Source: Paenarthrobacter sp. AR 02 (GTDB lineage Bacteria > Actinomycetota > Actinomycetes > Actinomycetales > Micrococcaceae). From it: 64,000 bases of DNA. The notes under the pieces were generated by a model. It ran no database searches. It was not told the DNA's origin and saw nothing but the letters and a program-made list of their open reading frames with translations. Numbering within the stretch: position 1 is the first letter of the stretch; the number at the start of each line of letters is the position of its first letter. The position numbers and the translations under genes are program-made. The stretch lies in NCBI RefSeq assembly GCF_021538675.1, contig NZ_JAJUKH010000001.1, positions 1,085,462 to 1,149,461 on the forward strand, given 5' to 3'. This document shows, piece by piece, positions 38,001 to 45,585 of the stretch.

Positions 38001-38856
38001 TGATGTCCCCAACTCCGTGGCGTTGTCCGCACAAACCATCTCGGTCAAGGGCAAGGGCACGCATCTTGCGGTCCTCGGATCTGCCGCTGTGGGTAATGGA
38101 ACCAGCCCGACGCTGACCTTGACCTACGCGGACGGTTCCGCGGAGCAGCAGTCCATCTTCTTCCCCAACTGGCTGCAGCCCTCGGTCCTCAACGGAGCCG
38201 TGCTGGCGGTTTCGGAACAGGGCCGCAATAACGCCTCAGGCCCGTCCCCCGAGTACACGCAGTACAAGTACCAGGCGTTCTCCAACACGGTGCGGCTCAA
38301 CCCCACCAAGGAGCTGGCATCCGTCACGCTGCCCACGGATACACGGGTAAAGTTCTTCGACTGGAAGGTGACCTCGCAGCCACTGCCGGCTGTGCCCGTG
38401 GGCTCCGTGTATGCCTCTGAAACCCCGTGGGTCCAGGCGCTGAACGGCTACGGTGTGATCGGCAAGAACGTGGCCAACAAAGATTCGGCGTCCTCCCCGG
38501 ACAAGCCGTTGGCCATCAACTACACGGATCCCGCCACAGGGAAGGAGCCCGTGTTCAGTAAGGGCCTCGGCGTGCACGCAGCGTCAAAAATCACCTACTA
38601 CCTGGGTGGAAAGTGTTCAAAGTTCAGCTCTCAGGTGGGCCTTGAGAGCGGCTTCGGCGGCAACATTATCTTCAAGGTCAACGCCGACGGCGTGAACAAG
38701 TACCAGTCGCGCACGTACACGCCGGGGTTCGCTCCCGAATCCGTGACGGTTGACCTCACCGGAGCGGCCTACGTGGAGTTGGTGGTGGATCCCTCCGGAT
38801 CCATCAACGGTGCCCACGGGGTGTGGGGTGACGCCAAGTTCACCTGCGCTCCGTAG
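35005..38856 (+). CDS. Secreted GH31 family glycosidase with NEW3 and NPCBM domains
   Basis: This 1283-aa exported enzyme starts with a signal peptide (basic region, then S-I-G-L-A-S-L-L-L-A-G, with likely cleavage after A-S-A). The GH31 beta-barrel occupies roughly residues 230-700. The likely nucleophile is D416 in R-K-L-D-V-A-W-V-G, and the likely acid/base is D467 in Q-W-T-G-D-H-S-G. Downstream are a NEW3-type beta-sandwich (about 820-920), another beta-rich module and a C-terminal NPCBM domain (about 1135-1283, G-L-G-V-H-A-A-S-K-I). GH31 enzymes cleave alpha-glycosides (glucose, galactose, xylose, GalNAc); the subfamily cannot be fixed here. An in-frame TTG at 34996 adds three residues. 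Confidence 0.88.
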   Translation: MSAPSLGLSGAAPHSPGRATKIARKAASIGLASLLLAGTIPALTFASAASAANSAPGDPAPVKAVTPEVPVDAAGVPLGAVTGYTQSGNVVGLSTAKGAARVTFLDGGTFRLEADPSGTFTDPANTDQGDPARTANIVVGKDKFPGTTPTIVDGDWLTLKTDKISVAINKTTTQLRVTRADGSLVLEESAPITFGSNSATQHLAHQDGEQFIGGGMQNGRSVHTGALINIAKNFDWDDDGYPNAVPYYMSSRGYGVLRDTFARGSYDFKDQPTTTHEEKRFDAYYFVGDYKQSLGAYTTLTGKPIMPPVYALEYGDADCYNRSNPGYSSSGYGDPDGAKQRTPDAIKTARKFVENDMPAGWMLVNDGYGCEYQQLPETVSNIEKETDLKVGLWTQRSLTNQAYEVGEAGVRLRKLDVAWVGQGYRQALTGCEAAHGGIEQYSNARGTSLMVEGWAGAQRCGMQWTGDHSGNLDAVRWQVSALTGAGNSGLAFTTGDVDGIFGGSAESYVRDLQWKAFAPALYSMSGWAATDKRPWLYGDQATAINRQYLQLRQQLMPFIYTLAQESSTSGVSMMRSMALEFPDQQWSYGAEANNQFMLGSDFLVAPVFTQTDVRNGIFLPAGQQWVDYWTGKLYQGGQILNGYNAPLDKLPVFVRAGAVIPQGIVARNASLVPEDSMITLDVYAQGQDTFTLYEDDKVTREFKDGKSSSQIFAVDAPGKGNSSVKVSIGERKGEYTGKAAARPYELKVHAGAAPKDVKIGGTKLTQQPTQAAYAAATTGWFFDEANNGTVWVKTGSIASNQSATVQLQQAGPLGGKSQEDTAAEVRVTTGQQVFQDQETTVTAAFVNTGTKAKTNVVLTPVLPEGWTVVSSSGATAAKVDGGASATATFVIKPGSSAKAGQQTVRVSASYAASGSNQSVTGGNQIYVAYGSLAAAYNTVSVTTVAGKALGNFDGGGATFAAEQLAAATVPAGGVRPGSTVTVDAGKPTQVDYTWPAVGPDVPNSVALSAQTISVKGKGTHLAVLGSAAVGNGTSPTLTLTYADGSAEQQSIFFPNWLQPSVLNGAVLAVSEQGRNNASGPSPEYTQYKYQAFSNTVRLNPTKELASVTLPTDTRVKFFDWKVTSQPLPAVPVGSVYASETPWVQALNGYGVIGKNVANKDSASSPDKPLAINYTDPATGKEPVFSKGLGVHAASKITYYLGGKCSKFSSQVGLESGFGGNIIFKVNADGVNKYQSRTYTPGFAPESVTVDLTGAAYVELVVDPSGSINGAHGVWGDAKFTCAP

Positions 38857-38961
38857 CGCCAATGTCCTGACGGCCGCCGTTTGCCGCCTCTCCCCGGGGT
38901 GGCAGGCGGCGGCTGTCCGCTGACCGGGCACAACAAGAAACTGTCGGTGGAACGGGGCATA

Positions 38962-40953
38962 ATGTCGCAAATGGGGAAACTGAAAAAGAAGCAGGGTTTT
39001 GTCGTTGGACTCGTCAGTTTAGTGATGGCTGGCTCGCTGGCCGCCTGTGATGATGGCCGGTCCGGCGCGGAAGGTGCCGCAAAGCAGCTGGCGTCTTCCT
39101 TGGAAGCGCTCGACGTCGGGTCGCTCGCCGTCGAGGGCAAGGACGCTGCCGCGGCCAACGATGAACTCAAGGCTGTTTTCGAAGGCCTCGGCGCCAAACC
39201 CTCGGTGCAGTCCGGCGACGTGAAGCTCGACGGCGATACCGCCACGTTCCCCCTGAACTACAGCTGGAACGTCGGCTCTGCCAAGTGGGAGTACACCTCG
39301 GATGCCACGCTGAAGAAGTCCTCCGGAAAATGGGCGGTTCAGTGGAGCCCTGCCCTCCTGGCACCACAGCTCTCCGATGGCGAGACCCTCTCCGTTAAGA
39401 CAGTCCCTGCCCAACGCGGCCAGATCCTGGGTGCCGGCGACGCCCCGATCGTTGAAGACAGGCCCGTGTTCCGGGTTGGCATCGACAAGACCAAGGTTCC
39501 CGCAGAGCAAGCCGACGCCTCGGCCCGGGCCATGGCGGCCCTGCTGGGGCTGGACGTCGAGGAGTACGCCAAGCAGGTTGCTGCATCCGGCCCGCAGGCG
39601 TTTGTGGAGGGACTCGTCCTCCGCGCCTACACAGCCGACATCAACGAAGCCAAGATCAACGCCATCCCGGGTGGTGTGAGCATCCTGGACTCCATGGCCC
39701 TGGCTCCCACCAGGACGTTCGCCCGTGCCCTGTTGGGCAGCGTTGGACAAGCCAGCGCAGAACAGATCGAAAAGTCCAACGGCGCGCTGCGTGCCGGGGA
39801 CACCACGGGAACGGGTGGCCTGCAGCAGAAATACGACTCCCTTCTGCGCGGCAAGGACGGCGTGGAAGTCATTGCCAGCGCCAAGTCCCAGGGTGAAACC
39901 CCCGGTACCAAAGTCTTCTTCTCGTCCCTCCCCGCACCGGGCACCACCCTCAAGACCACGCTTGACCTGAAACTCCAGCAATTGGCGGAGGATACGCTGG
40001 CTAAAGTGGGGCCGGCCTCGGCTATCGTGGCGCTGAAACCCTCAACCGGTGCCGTTCTCGCCGCCGCCTCAGGACCGGGCAGCAACGGGTACAACACCGC
40101 CATGTTGGGACAGTACGCGCCGGGCTCAACGTTCAAGATCGTAGATTCGCTGGCGATGTTCCGGAACGGTGCCACGCCCGATTCCAAGGTGGAGTGCACT
40201 CCGACGGTCACCGTTGATGGGCGCACATTCAAGAACGCCGAAGGGTACCCGGCCGGTTCGCTGGGCACCGTTGCCTTGCGGGAGGCCTTCGCGCACTCGT
40301 GCAACACAGCCTTCATCAATGCCCGCGATACCGTCAGCCAGGACCAACTCGAGTCGGCTGCCCAGGCCCTCGGAGTCGCCGTGGAAGCCCCCAAGCTTGG
40401 CGCCGACGCTTTTCTGGGATCGGTTCCCGGTGCTGCTGAAGGCACTGAGCACGCCGCCTCCATGATCGGCCAGGGCAAGGTACTTTTCTCGCCGCTCTCA
40501 GCCGCTGTCATGGCGGCTTCCGTGGCCAACGGGGCTCCCGTGTCACCCCAACTGGTCCTCAACGCTGATGCTGCTCAGAACCCCAGTGCCACTGCTTCCC
40601 CGACCGAAAGTGGCAGCGCATCGCCGTCGCCGGATTCCACCACGGCCAGTGCACTCCCTGCGTCTCCGGCATCCACCAAACCGATTACCAAGGAAGAAGC
40701 CGCTTCGTTGGCGGACATGATGCGTGCCGTGGTGACCTCCGGGCACGCCGGCTTCCTGGCACAGGTGCCCGGCCTCCCGGTCGGGGCCAAGACCGGCACG
40801 GCGGAGTTCGGCAACGAGGATCCGCCCAAGACGCACGCGTGGATCGTGGCTACTCACGGAGACCTGGCCGTCGCCGTGTTCGTCGAGGACGGTGGGCTTG
40901 GTGCGACCACCAGCGGCCCACTCTTGAAGTCCTTCCTCACCGCAGCAGGCTGA
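38962..40953 (+). CDS. Lipoprotein penicillin-binding protein (transpeptidase, MecA-N type)
   Basis: This 663-aa class B PBP starts with a lipoprotein signal: basic residues, hydrophobic core and lipobox S-L-A-A-C near residue 29. Next come an NTF2-like MecA_N domain (about 35-140), a PBP dimerisation domain, and the transpeptidase domain. The catalytic motifs are intact: S389-T-F-K392, S446-C-N448 and K610-T-G612. A Ser/Thr/Ala/Pro-rich insert occupies about 537-573 inside the transpeptidase domain. It cross-links peptidoglycan outside the membrane and is probably not the essential divisome PBP. ATG 38971 is an alternative start. Confidence 0.9.
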   Translation: MSQMGKLKKKQGFVVGLVSLVMAGSLAACDDGRSGAEGAAKQLASSLEALDVGSLAVEGKDAAAANDELKAVFEGLGAKPSVQSGDVKLDGDTATFPLNYSWNVGSAKWEYTSDATLKKSSGKWAVQWSPALLAPQLSDGETLSVKTVPAQRGQILGAGDAPIVEDRPVFRVGIDKTKVPAEQADASARAMAALLGLDVEEYAKQVAASGPQAFVEGLVLRAYTADINEAKINAIPGGVSILDSMALAPTRTFARALLGSVGQASAEQIEKSNGALRAGDTTGTGGLQQKYDSLLRGKDGVEVIASAKSQGETPGTKVFFSSLPAPGTTLKTTLDLKLQQLAEDTLAKVGPASAIVALKPSTGAVLAAASGPGSNGYNTAMLGQYAPGSTFKIVDSLAMFRNGATPDSKVECTPTVTVDGRTFKNAEGYPAGSLGTVALREAFAHSCNTAFINARDTVSQDQLESAAQALGVAVEAPKLGADAFLGSVPGAAEGTEHAASMIGQGKVLFSPLSAAVMAASVANGAPVSPQLVLNADAAQNPSATASPTESGSASPSPDSTTASALPASPASTKPITKEEAASLADMMRAVVTSGHAGFLAQVPGLPVGAKTGTAEFGNEDPPKTHAWIVATHGDLAVAVFVEDGGLGATTSGPLLKSFLTAAG

Positions 40954-40961
40954 GACGGCAG

Positions 40962-40993
40962 ACGCTCGACGGCGGCAGGCCGCCGTCGAGCGT
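40962..40993 (+). terminator. Terminator after the PBP gene
   Basis: Perfect 15-bp arms ACGCTCGACGGCGGC (40962-40976) and its complement (40979-40993) with a two-base centre. It lies between the PBP stop and the ABC-F gene; the T-run is weak (TTAAT). Confidence 0.75.
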
Positions 40994-41021
40994 TAATACC
41001 GTGCCATGGGAGGATTGAAAC

Positions 41022-42704
41022 GTGGCCCATATTGACGTTTCAGGCATTGACTACTTCCTCTCCGACGGCACCCAATTGCTTAACGGGGTGACGTTCAAGG
41101 TGCCCGACGGCACCAAGACTGCGTTGATCGGACCCAACGGAACGGGCAAGACCACGCTGTTTAAGATCATCTCCGGCGATCTCACGCCGGATGAGGGAGC
41201 CGTGGGCCGGTCCGGGAACATGGGCATCATGCGCCAGTTCGTGGGCCAGGTTCGCGATGAATCCACTGTCCGCGATCTCCTGGTCTCTACCGCACAAGCA
41301 GGCCTCGCGGCCGCGGCCAAGGCCGTGGAGGAAGCCGAGCTCGCCATGATGGAACACGACGACGAGCCCACCCAAATGAAGTACGCCCAAGCGATCGTCG
41401 ACTGGGGCGACGCGGGCGGATACGACGTGGAGACCGTCTGGGACGAAGTCTGCATGGCCGCCCTGGGGATTTCATTCGACAAAGCCCAGTTCCGGCGAGC
41501 TTCCACCCTGTCCGGCGGCGAGCAGAAGCGCCTTGTCCTCGAAGCACTGTTTGCCGGGCCTGATGAATTGCTGCTCCTCGATGAGCCTGACAACTACCTG
41601 GACGTGCCCGGCAAGCGCTGGTTGGAAAGCAAGCTCAACGAGTCCAAGAAGACCGTGCTGTTCATCAGCCACGACCGCGAGCTGCTCAACAACGCCGCCG
41701 GGCGCATCGTCACGCTCGAACCGGGCATCAACGGTGCGGGTGCCTGGATCCACGGCGGAGGTTTCGGCTCCTATGTCGAGGCCCGGGCAGACCGCAATGC
41801 GCGTTTCGAGGAACTGCGGAAGCGTTGGGACGAGGAGCACATCAAGCTCAAGGAACTCGTCAATATGTACAAGAACAAGGCTGCGTTCCGCTCTGACATG
41901 GCCAACAGGTACCAGGCAGCGCAGACCCGCCTGGCTAAGTTCCTTGAGGCTGGGCCGCCCGAAGCCCTGCCGATTGAGCAGAACGTCAAGATGCGACTCA
42001 AGGGTGGGCGTACCGCCAAGCGCGCAGTCGTGGCCGAGAAGCTTGAGCTGACCGGACTGATGAAGCCGTTCTCAACGGAGATCTGGTTCGGAGACCGTGT
42101 GGGTGTCCTGGGCTCCAATGGTTCGGGCAAGAGCCACTTCCTCCGCCTGCTCGCCACCGGGGGCACGGATCCGGAGCGGGAACACCTGCCGGTGTCCGAC
42201 GTCGTCATCGCTGAGGTCCCGCACGAGGGCGTGGTGAAACTTGGCGCCCGGATCCGCCCGGGTTTCTTCGCGCAGACACATGTCCGGCCTGACCTCCTGG
42301 GCCGGACCTTGCTGGAGATCCTGCACCGCGGCGATGAGCACCGGAGCGGACTTCCACGTGAGGCAGCTGCCGGAGCTTTGGACTCCTACGGATTAGCCGG
42401 CCAGTCCGAGCAGAAGTACGAGTCACTCTCCGGTGGCCAGCAAGCACGTTTCCAGATCCTGCTCCTGCAGCTCTCCGGTGCCACGCTCCTGCTGCTCGAC
42501 GAGCCTACGGACAACCTGGACCTGCATTCCGGGGAAGCTTTGGAACGGGCCATCGATGCTTTCGAGGGAACGGTCCTCGCCGTGACGCACGACCGCTGGT
42601 TCGCCAAGTCCTTCGACCGCTTCCTCATTTTTGGTTCCGACGGCAAGGTCTACGAGTCCGAGGAACCCGTGTGGGACGAGAAGCGCGTAGAGCGGGCCCG
42701 CTGA
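41022..42704 (+). CDS. ABC-F family ATP-binding protein
   Basis: This 560-aa protein has two ATP-binding cassettes and no membrane helices. Walker A motifs are G-P-N-G-T-G-K-T-T (near residue 39) and G-S-N-G-S-G-K-S-H (near 366); signatures are L-S-G-G-E-Q-K-R and L-S-G-G-Q-Q-A-R; Walker B motifs are L-L-L-L-D-E-P-D and L-L-L-L-D-E-P-T. The linker between cassettes is about 60-90 residues and basic, as in ribosome-associated ABC-F factors. It could be a translation factor or an antibiotic-protection protein; the subfamily is not clear. GTG 41022 follows GGGAGG. Confidence 0.93.
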   Translation: MAHIDVSGIDYFLSDGTQLLNGVTFKVPDGTKTALIGPNGTGKTTLFKIISGDLTPDEGAVGRSGNMGIMRQFVGQVRDESTVRDLLVSTAQAGLAAAAKAVEEAELAMMEHDDEPTQMKYAQAIVDWGDAGGYDVETVWDEVCMAALGISFDKAQFRRASTLSGGEQKRLVLEALFAGPDELLLLDEPDNYLDVPGKRWLESKLNESKKTVLFISHDRELLNNAAGRIVTLEPGINGAGAWIHGGGFGSYVEARADRNARFEELRKRWDEEHIKLKELVNMYKNKAAFRSDMANRYQAAQTRLAKFLEAGPPEALPIEQNVKMRLKGGRTAKRAVVAEKLELTGLMKPFSTEIWFGDRVGVLGSNGSGKSHFLRLLATGGTDPEREHLPVSDVVIAEVPHEGVVKLGARIRPGFFAQTHVRPDLLGRTLLEILHRGDEHRSGLPREAAAGALDSYGLAGQSEQKYESLSGGQQARFQILLLQLSGATLLLLDEPTDNLDLHSGEALERAIDAFEGTVLAVTHDRWFAKSFDRFLIFGSDGKVYESEEPVWDEKRVERAR

Positions 42705-42738
42705 CCCCGGACGCTCTCTCACATCCCGCCCCCTTCAC

Positions 42739-42778
42739 CCGAACGCTCCTGCAGCAGCTGCAGGAGCGTTCGGGTTTT
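42739..42778. terminator. 17-bp palindrome, terminator of the ABC-F gene
   Basis: CCGAACGCTCCTGCAGC (42739-42755), one A, then its perfect complement (42757-42773), followed by GTTTTA. It is the inner part of a longer inverted repeat that also includes outward-facing copies of the 32-bp repeat. Confidence 0.85.
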
Positions 42779-42781
42779 ATC

Positions 42782-42862
42782 GGGTGGGATGTGAGAGAGC
42801 GTTGGGGTTTAAGGGGTGGGATGTGAGAGAGCGTTGGGGTTTAAGGGGTGGGATGTGAGAGA
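42782..42862. repeat. Second array of the 32-bp repeat family
   Basis: Two full 32-bp units (42782-42813, 42814-42845) and a 17-bp partial unit start GGGTGGGATGTGAGAGAGCG and continue TTGGGGTTTAAG. Unit length and core GGGATGTGAG match the array at 17404-17627. An inverted partial copy is at about 42710-42732, on the other side of the palindrome. Confidence 0.92.
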
Positions 42863-42876
42863 CGGCTTGTGTTCAA

Positions 42877-42897
42877 ATGATCACTCCGGGTGATTAA
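42877..42897. promoter_or_regulatory. Possible DeoR operator
   Basis: ATCAC-TCCGG-GTGAT (42880-42894), a dyad with 5-bp arms in an AT-rich context, lies about 30 bp before the DeoR start. Plausible autoregulatory site. Confidence 0.45.
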
Positions 42898-42924
42898 ATG
42901 CGCACACCTTGGTACGGTTGATCA

Positions 42925-43692
42925 ATGGGAACTGCCGACCGCCACCGCCTCATCGGTGAACTGCTGCGCACACGCGAAGAAGCCACAGTCGATGAGCTCG
43001 TGGAGGCCACAGGGGCGTCGGGCGCCACGATCCGCCGCGACCTGGAGATCCTCGCAGCCAACGGTGTCCTAAAGCGCGTCCACGGCGGAGCCCGCAGCTT
43101 GCTGGCGCGCGGAGACAACCCCGGTTACGGGCAACGCGAACTGGAAGACCACGACGCCAAAATCCGCATCGCTGCAGCAGTGGACGCACTCCTGAAGGAC
43201 AGGGAGCACGTGTGGCTGGACAGCGGCTCGACAGCCACGGAGATCGCACGCAGCCTCAGCACGCGCGAGCTCACTGTCATGCCCATGTCCCTTCACGGCG
43301 TTGATGCCCTGACCAGCGTCAAGGGTGGGCGCTCACCCGGGCTCATCCTCCCCGGCGGCAGCCTCGTCCCGGGTGAGCAATCCTTCCGTGGACCCATGAC
43401 GGAAGCCAACATCCGCTCGCTGAGGTTCGACACCGCCGTCGTAACCCCGTGTGCCCTCAACCTCAAGGACGGGCTCCTGGCCCACGACCTTGACGATGCG
43501 GCCGTGAAGCGTGCCGGCCTGGAGTCGGCGGCGCGTGTGATCGTGGCATCAGCCGGCAGCAAATGGAATGCCAGCGCCGTGGCCTTGGTTGCCGCCATGG
43601 ACACCGTGGACGTCATCGTCACAGACCTTGCACCATCCCCCGAAGATCTTGCCCGGCTCAACAAACTCTCCGTGGAAGTTGTGATTGCATGA
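42925..43692 (+). CDS. DeoR/GlpR-family transcriptional regulator
   Basis: This 255-aa regulator has an N-terminal helix-turn-helix (E-A-T-V-D-E-L-V-E-A-T-G-A-S-G-A-T-I-R-R, then D-L) and a C-terminal DeoRC effector domain with D-S-G-S-T-A-T-E-I-A-R near residue 97. The family usually senses sugar phosphates and represses sugar use genes. Its stop overlaps the start of an MFS transporter (ATGA), so the transporter is the probable target. The sugar is unknown. Confidence 0.93.
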   Translation: MGTADRHRLIGELLRTREEATVDELVEATGASGATIRRDLEILAANGVLKRVHGGARSLLARGDNPGYGQRELEDHDAKIRIAAAVDALLKDREHVWLDSGSTATEIARSLSTRELTVMPMSLHGVDALTSVKGGRSPGLILPGGSLVPGEQSFRGPMTEANIRSLRFDTAVVTPCALNLKDGLLAHDLDDAAVKRAGLESAARVIVASAGSKWNASAVALVAAMDTVDVIVTDLAPSPEDLARLNKLSVEVVIA

Positions 43693-44876
43693 CCACCAGC
43701 ATCAAAAGCTCCAAAAGCGTCAACGCCGCCGCGGTGGCGACGTTCCTGATCTTCGGCATGAACGGCCTGGTCTTTGCCAGTTGGGCCGCCCGCATTCCGG
43801 CCGTTACCGAAGCCCTCAGCCTCACATCGGGTCAAATGGGCACCTTGCTGCTCTGCACCGCCGTCGGATCTTTGCTTGCGCTGCCCTCCGCGGGCTGGGT
43901 GGTTGGCAGGATCGGGACAGCGAACACGGTCCGGGTGGCCGGCATCGTGGCTGGCGCCGCGGGAGCAGCCATTGCTTTCTCGCTGATGGCCGCCTCAGTC
44001 CCGGCAACCGCCATTGCGCTGTTCTTCTTCGGAATTGGAATCGGCCTGTGGGATGTCGCCCAGAACATCGAGGGCGCAGATGTCGAGCACAGGCTCAAGC
44101 GCACCATCATGCCCCAGTTCCATGCCGCCTTCAGCGGCGGTGCGTTCGTGGGGGCGTTGATTGGGGCAGGTTTGTCGAAGCTGGGTGTCGGGCTTCCGGA
44201 ACATCTGCTGGTTATCGCGGCCATCGCCGTCGCCCTCGCGCTGACGGTCCCCAAGTTCTTCCTGCCGCACGAGGTCGCGGAAACGCACGACGACGGCGCT
44301 CCCCTTGAGAAGGGACCCTCGGCTTGGCGGGATGGCAGGACGCTGCTCATAGGAATCGTGGTCCTGGGTGCGACGCTGACCGAAGGCGCCGGCAACGACT
44401 GGATCGCCAAGGCAACCGTGGACGGTCTGGGAGCTACCGAATCAACCGGAGCACTCCTCTTCGCCCTCTTCGTGGCGGCAATGACACTGATGCGGTTCCT
44501 CGGCGGGAAAGCGATCGACAAATTCGGCCGGGTTGCTGTCCTTCGTGCAAGCATGGCTGCAGCCGCAGCAGGCCTGGCGTTGTTTGTTTTCGCGGACAAC
44601 GTGTTCCTCGCAGGCGTCGGGGCGGCGTTGTGGGGTGTCGGTGCGGCACTGGCCTTCCCCATGGGAATGTCCGCGGCAGCTGACGACCCCAAGCATGCCG
44701 CCGCCCGTGTTTCCGTGGTGTCCACCATCGGGTACGTCGCATTCCTCGCCGGACCACCGCTCCTTGGTTACCTCGGCGACCATACGGGAATCCATCTGGC
44801 CCTCCTGGCCATCGGAGCACCTATTCTGCTTGCCCTGCTCCTGGCTGGCGTCGCAAAGCCCCTGCGGACCAAATAG
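43689..44876 (+). CDS. MFS transporter
   Basis: This 395-aa transporter has about 12 hydrophobic helices in two halves. The first loop contains G-W-V-V-G-R-I-G-T, the cytoplasmic 2-3 loop of the family. The middle loop near residue 205-215 is short and charged. Together with the DeoR regulator upstream it looks like a sugar or sugar-derivative permease resembling the fucose permease group, but the substrate is inferred. Its 3' end overlaps the convergent PAP2 gene by 56 bp. Confidence 0.88.
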   Translation: MTTSIKSSKSVNAAAVATFLIFGMNGLVFASWAARIPAVTEALSLTSGQMGTLLLCTAVGSLLALPSAGWVVGRIGTANTVRVAGIVAGAAGAAIAFSLMAASVPATAIALFFFGIGIGLWDVAQNIEGADVEHRLKRTIMPQFHAAFSGGAFVGALIGAGLSKLGVGLPEHLLVIAAIAVALALTVPKFFLPHEVAETHDDGAPLEKGPSAWRDGRTLLIGIVVLGATLTEGAGNDWIAKATVDGLGATESTGALLFALFVAAMTLMRFLGGKAIDKFGRVAVLRASMAAAAAGLALFVFADNVFLAGVGAALWGVGAALAFPMGMSAAADDPKHAAARVSVVSTIGYVAFLAGPPLLGYLGDHTGIHLALLAIGAPILLALLLAGVAKPLRTK

Positions 44877-45525
44877 CTTTCCCGTCCGCTCCTGCATTCT
44901 CCGCAATGCATGAACGGCCGAACCGCCACCAGAGGAGGAGCACTACCCCAGAGGCCAGGCAGGCTGCACCAAGCACATCACTGAGCCAGTGGGCGGAGAG
45001 GTAGGTCCGGCTGATCATCATGGCGATCACCCCGACCATGGCCAGCAGGGTAACCCACCAGCGTCCGAGCAGGATCAACACAACCACCAGGAACGCGGTG
45101 GTTGCCGATACATGCCCGGAAGGATATGAACCCGTATCCGTCAGGACTTTGGCACCCTCCGGACGCTGCCTGCCCACAAGGACCTTGGCCAGTTGGGTGA
45201 GTGCCAGCGCAGCCACTCCTGAGGTCAGGGCGAAAGTGGCCGTCAGCGGCCGGCGCCATACCAGGAGTGCTGCGGCCAACAGCGCGTGGAGCACCAACAT
45301 GCCTACATACCCGATGCTGTTGAGGAAGGCGTTGAGTCCGTCCCAAAACGGCGAGTGAAGCGTCGAGACGAAGGCCTGCCACCAGACGTCCACGGGTTTA
45401 AAAATGGGCTCAGCGTGCCCAACCATGAGCATAATCCCAAGGACAGTGAAGGCGCTGAAGAGAAGGGCGCCAGTGAGGGCCGGTTGCCAGCCCGGCCGCT
45501 CGCTTGGGTGAAGGACACGAATCAT
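44821..45525 (-). CDS. PAP2-family membrane phosphatase
   Basis: This 234-aa protein has about six helices and the three PAP2 motifs: K-V-L-V-G-R-Q-R-P, Y-P-S-G-H and S-R-T-Y-L-S-A-H-W-L-S-D. Such enzymes dephosphorylate lipid phosphates such as phosphatidate or undecaprenyl diphosphate at the outer membrane face. The C-terminus is hydrophilic and overlaps the end of the MFS gene on the other strand. It is divergent from a second PAP2 gene 60 bp away. Confidence 0.93.
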   Translation of the reverse strand: MIRVLHPSERPGWQPALTGALLFSAFTVLGIMLMVGHAEPIFKPVDVWWQAFVSTLHSPFWDGLNAFLNSIGYVGMLVLHALLAAALLVWRRPLTATFALTSGVAALALTQLAKVLVGRQRPEGAKVLTDTGSYPSGHVSATTAFLVVVLILLGRWWVTLLAMVGVIAMMISRTYLSAHWLSDVLGAACLASGVVLLLWWRFGRSCIAENAGADGKAIWSAGALRRQPGAGQAE

Positions 45526-45585
45526 GCCTAATGGTAGTCATCGCGCCGTTCCCCTTTCGGGTGGATCGGGCGTTAGTGTGTTGGG

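Noticed and set aside
44821-44876. Overlap of the MFS and PAP2 genes as an assembly error
   Set aside because: Both reading frames are intact to their stops, and short convergent overlaps are common in dense genomes.
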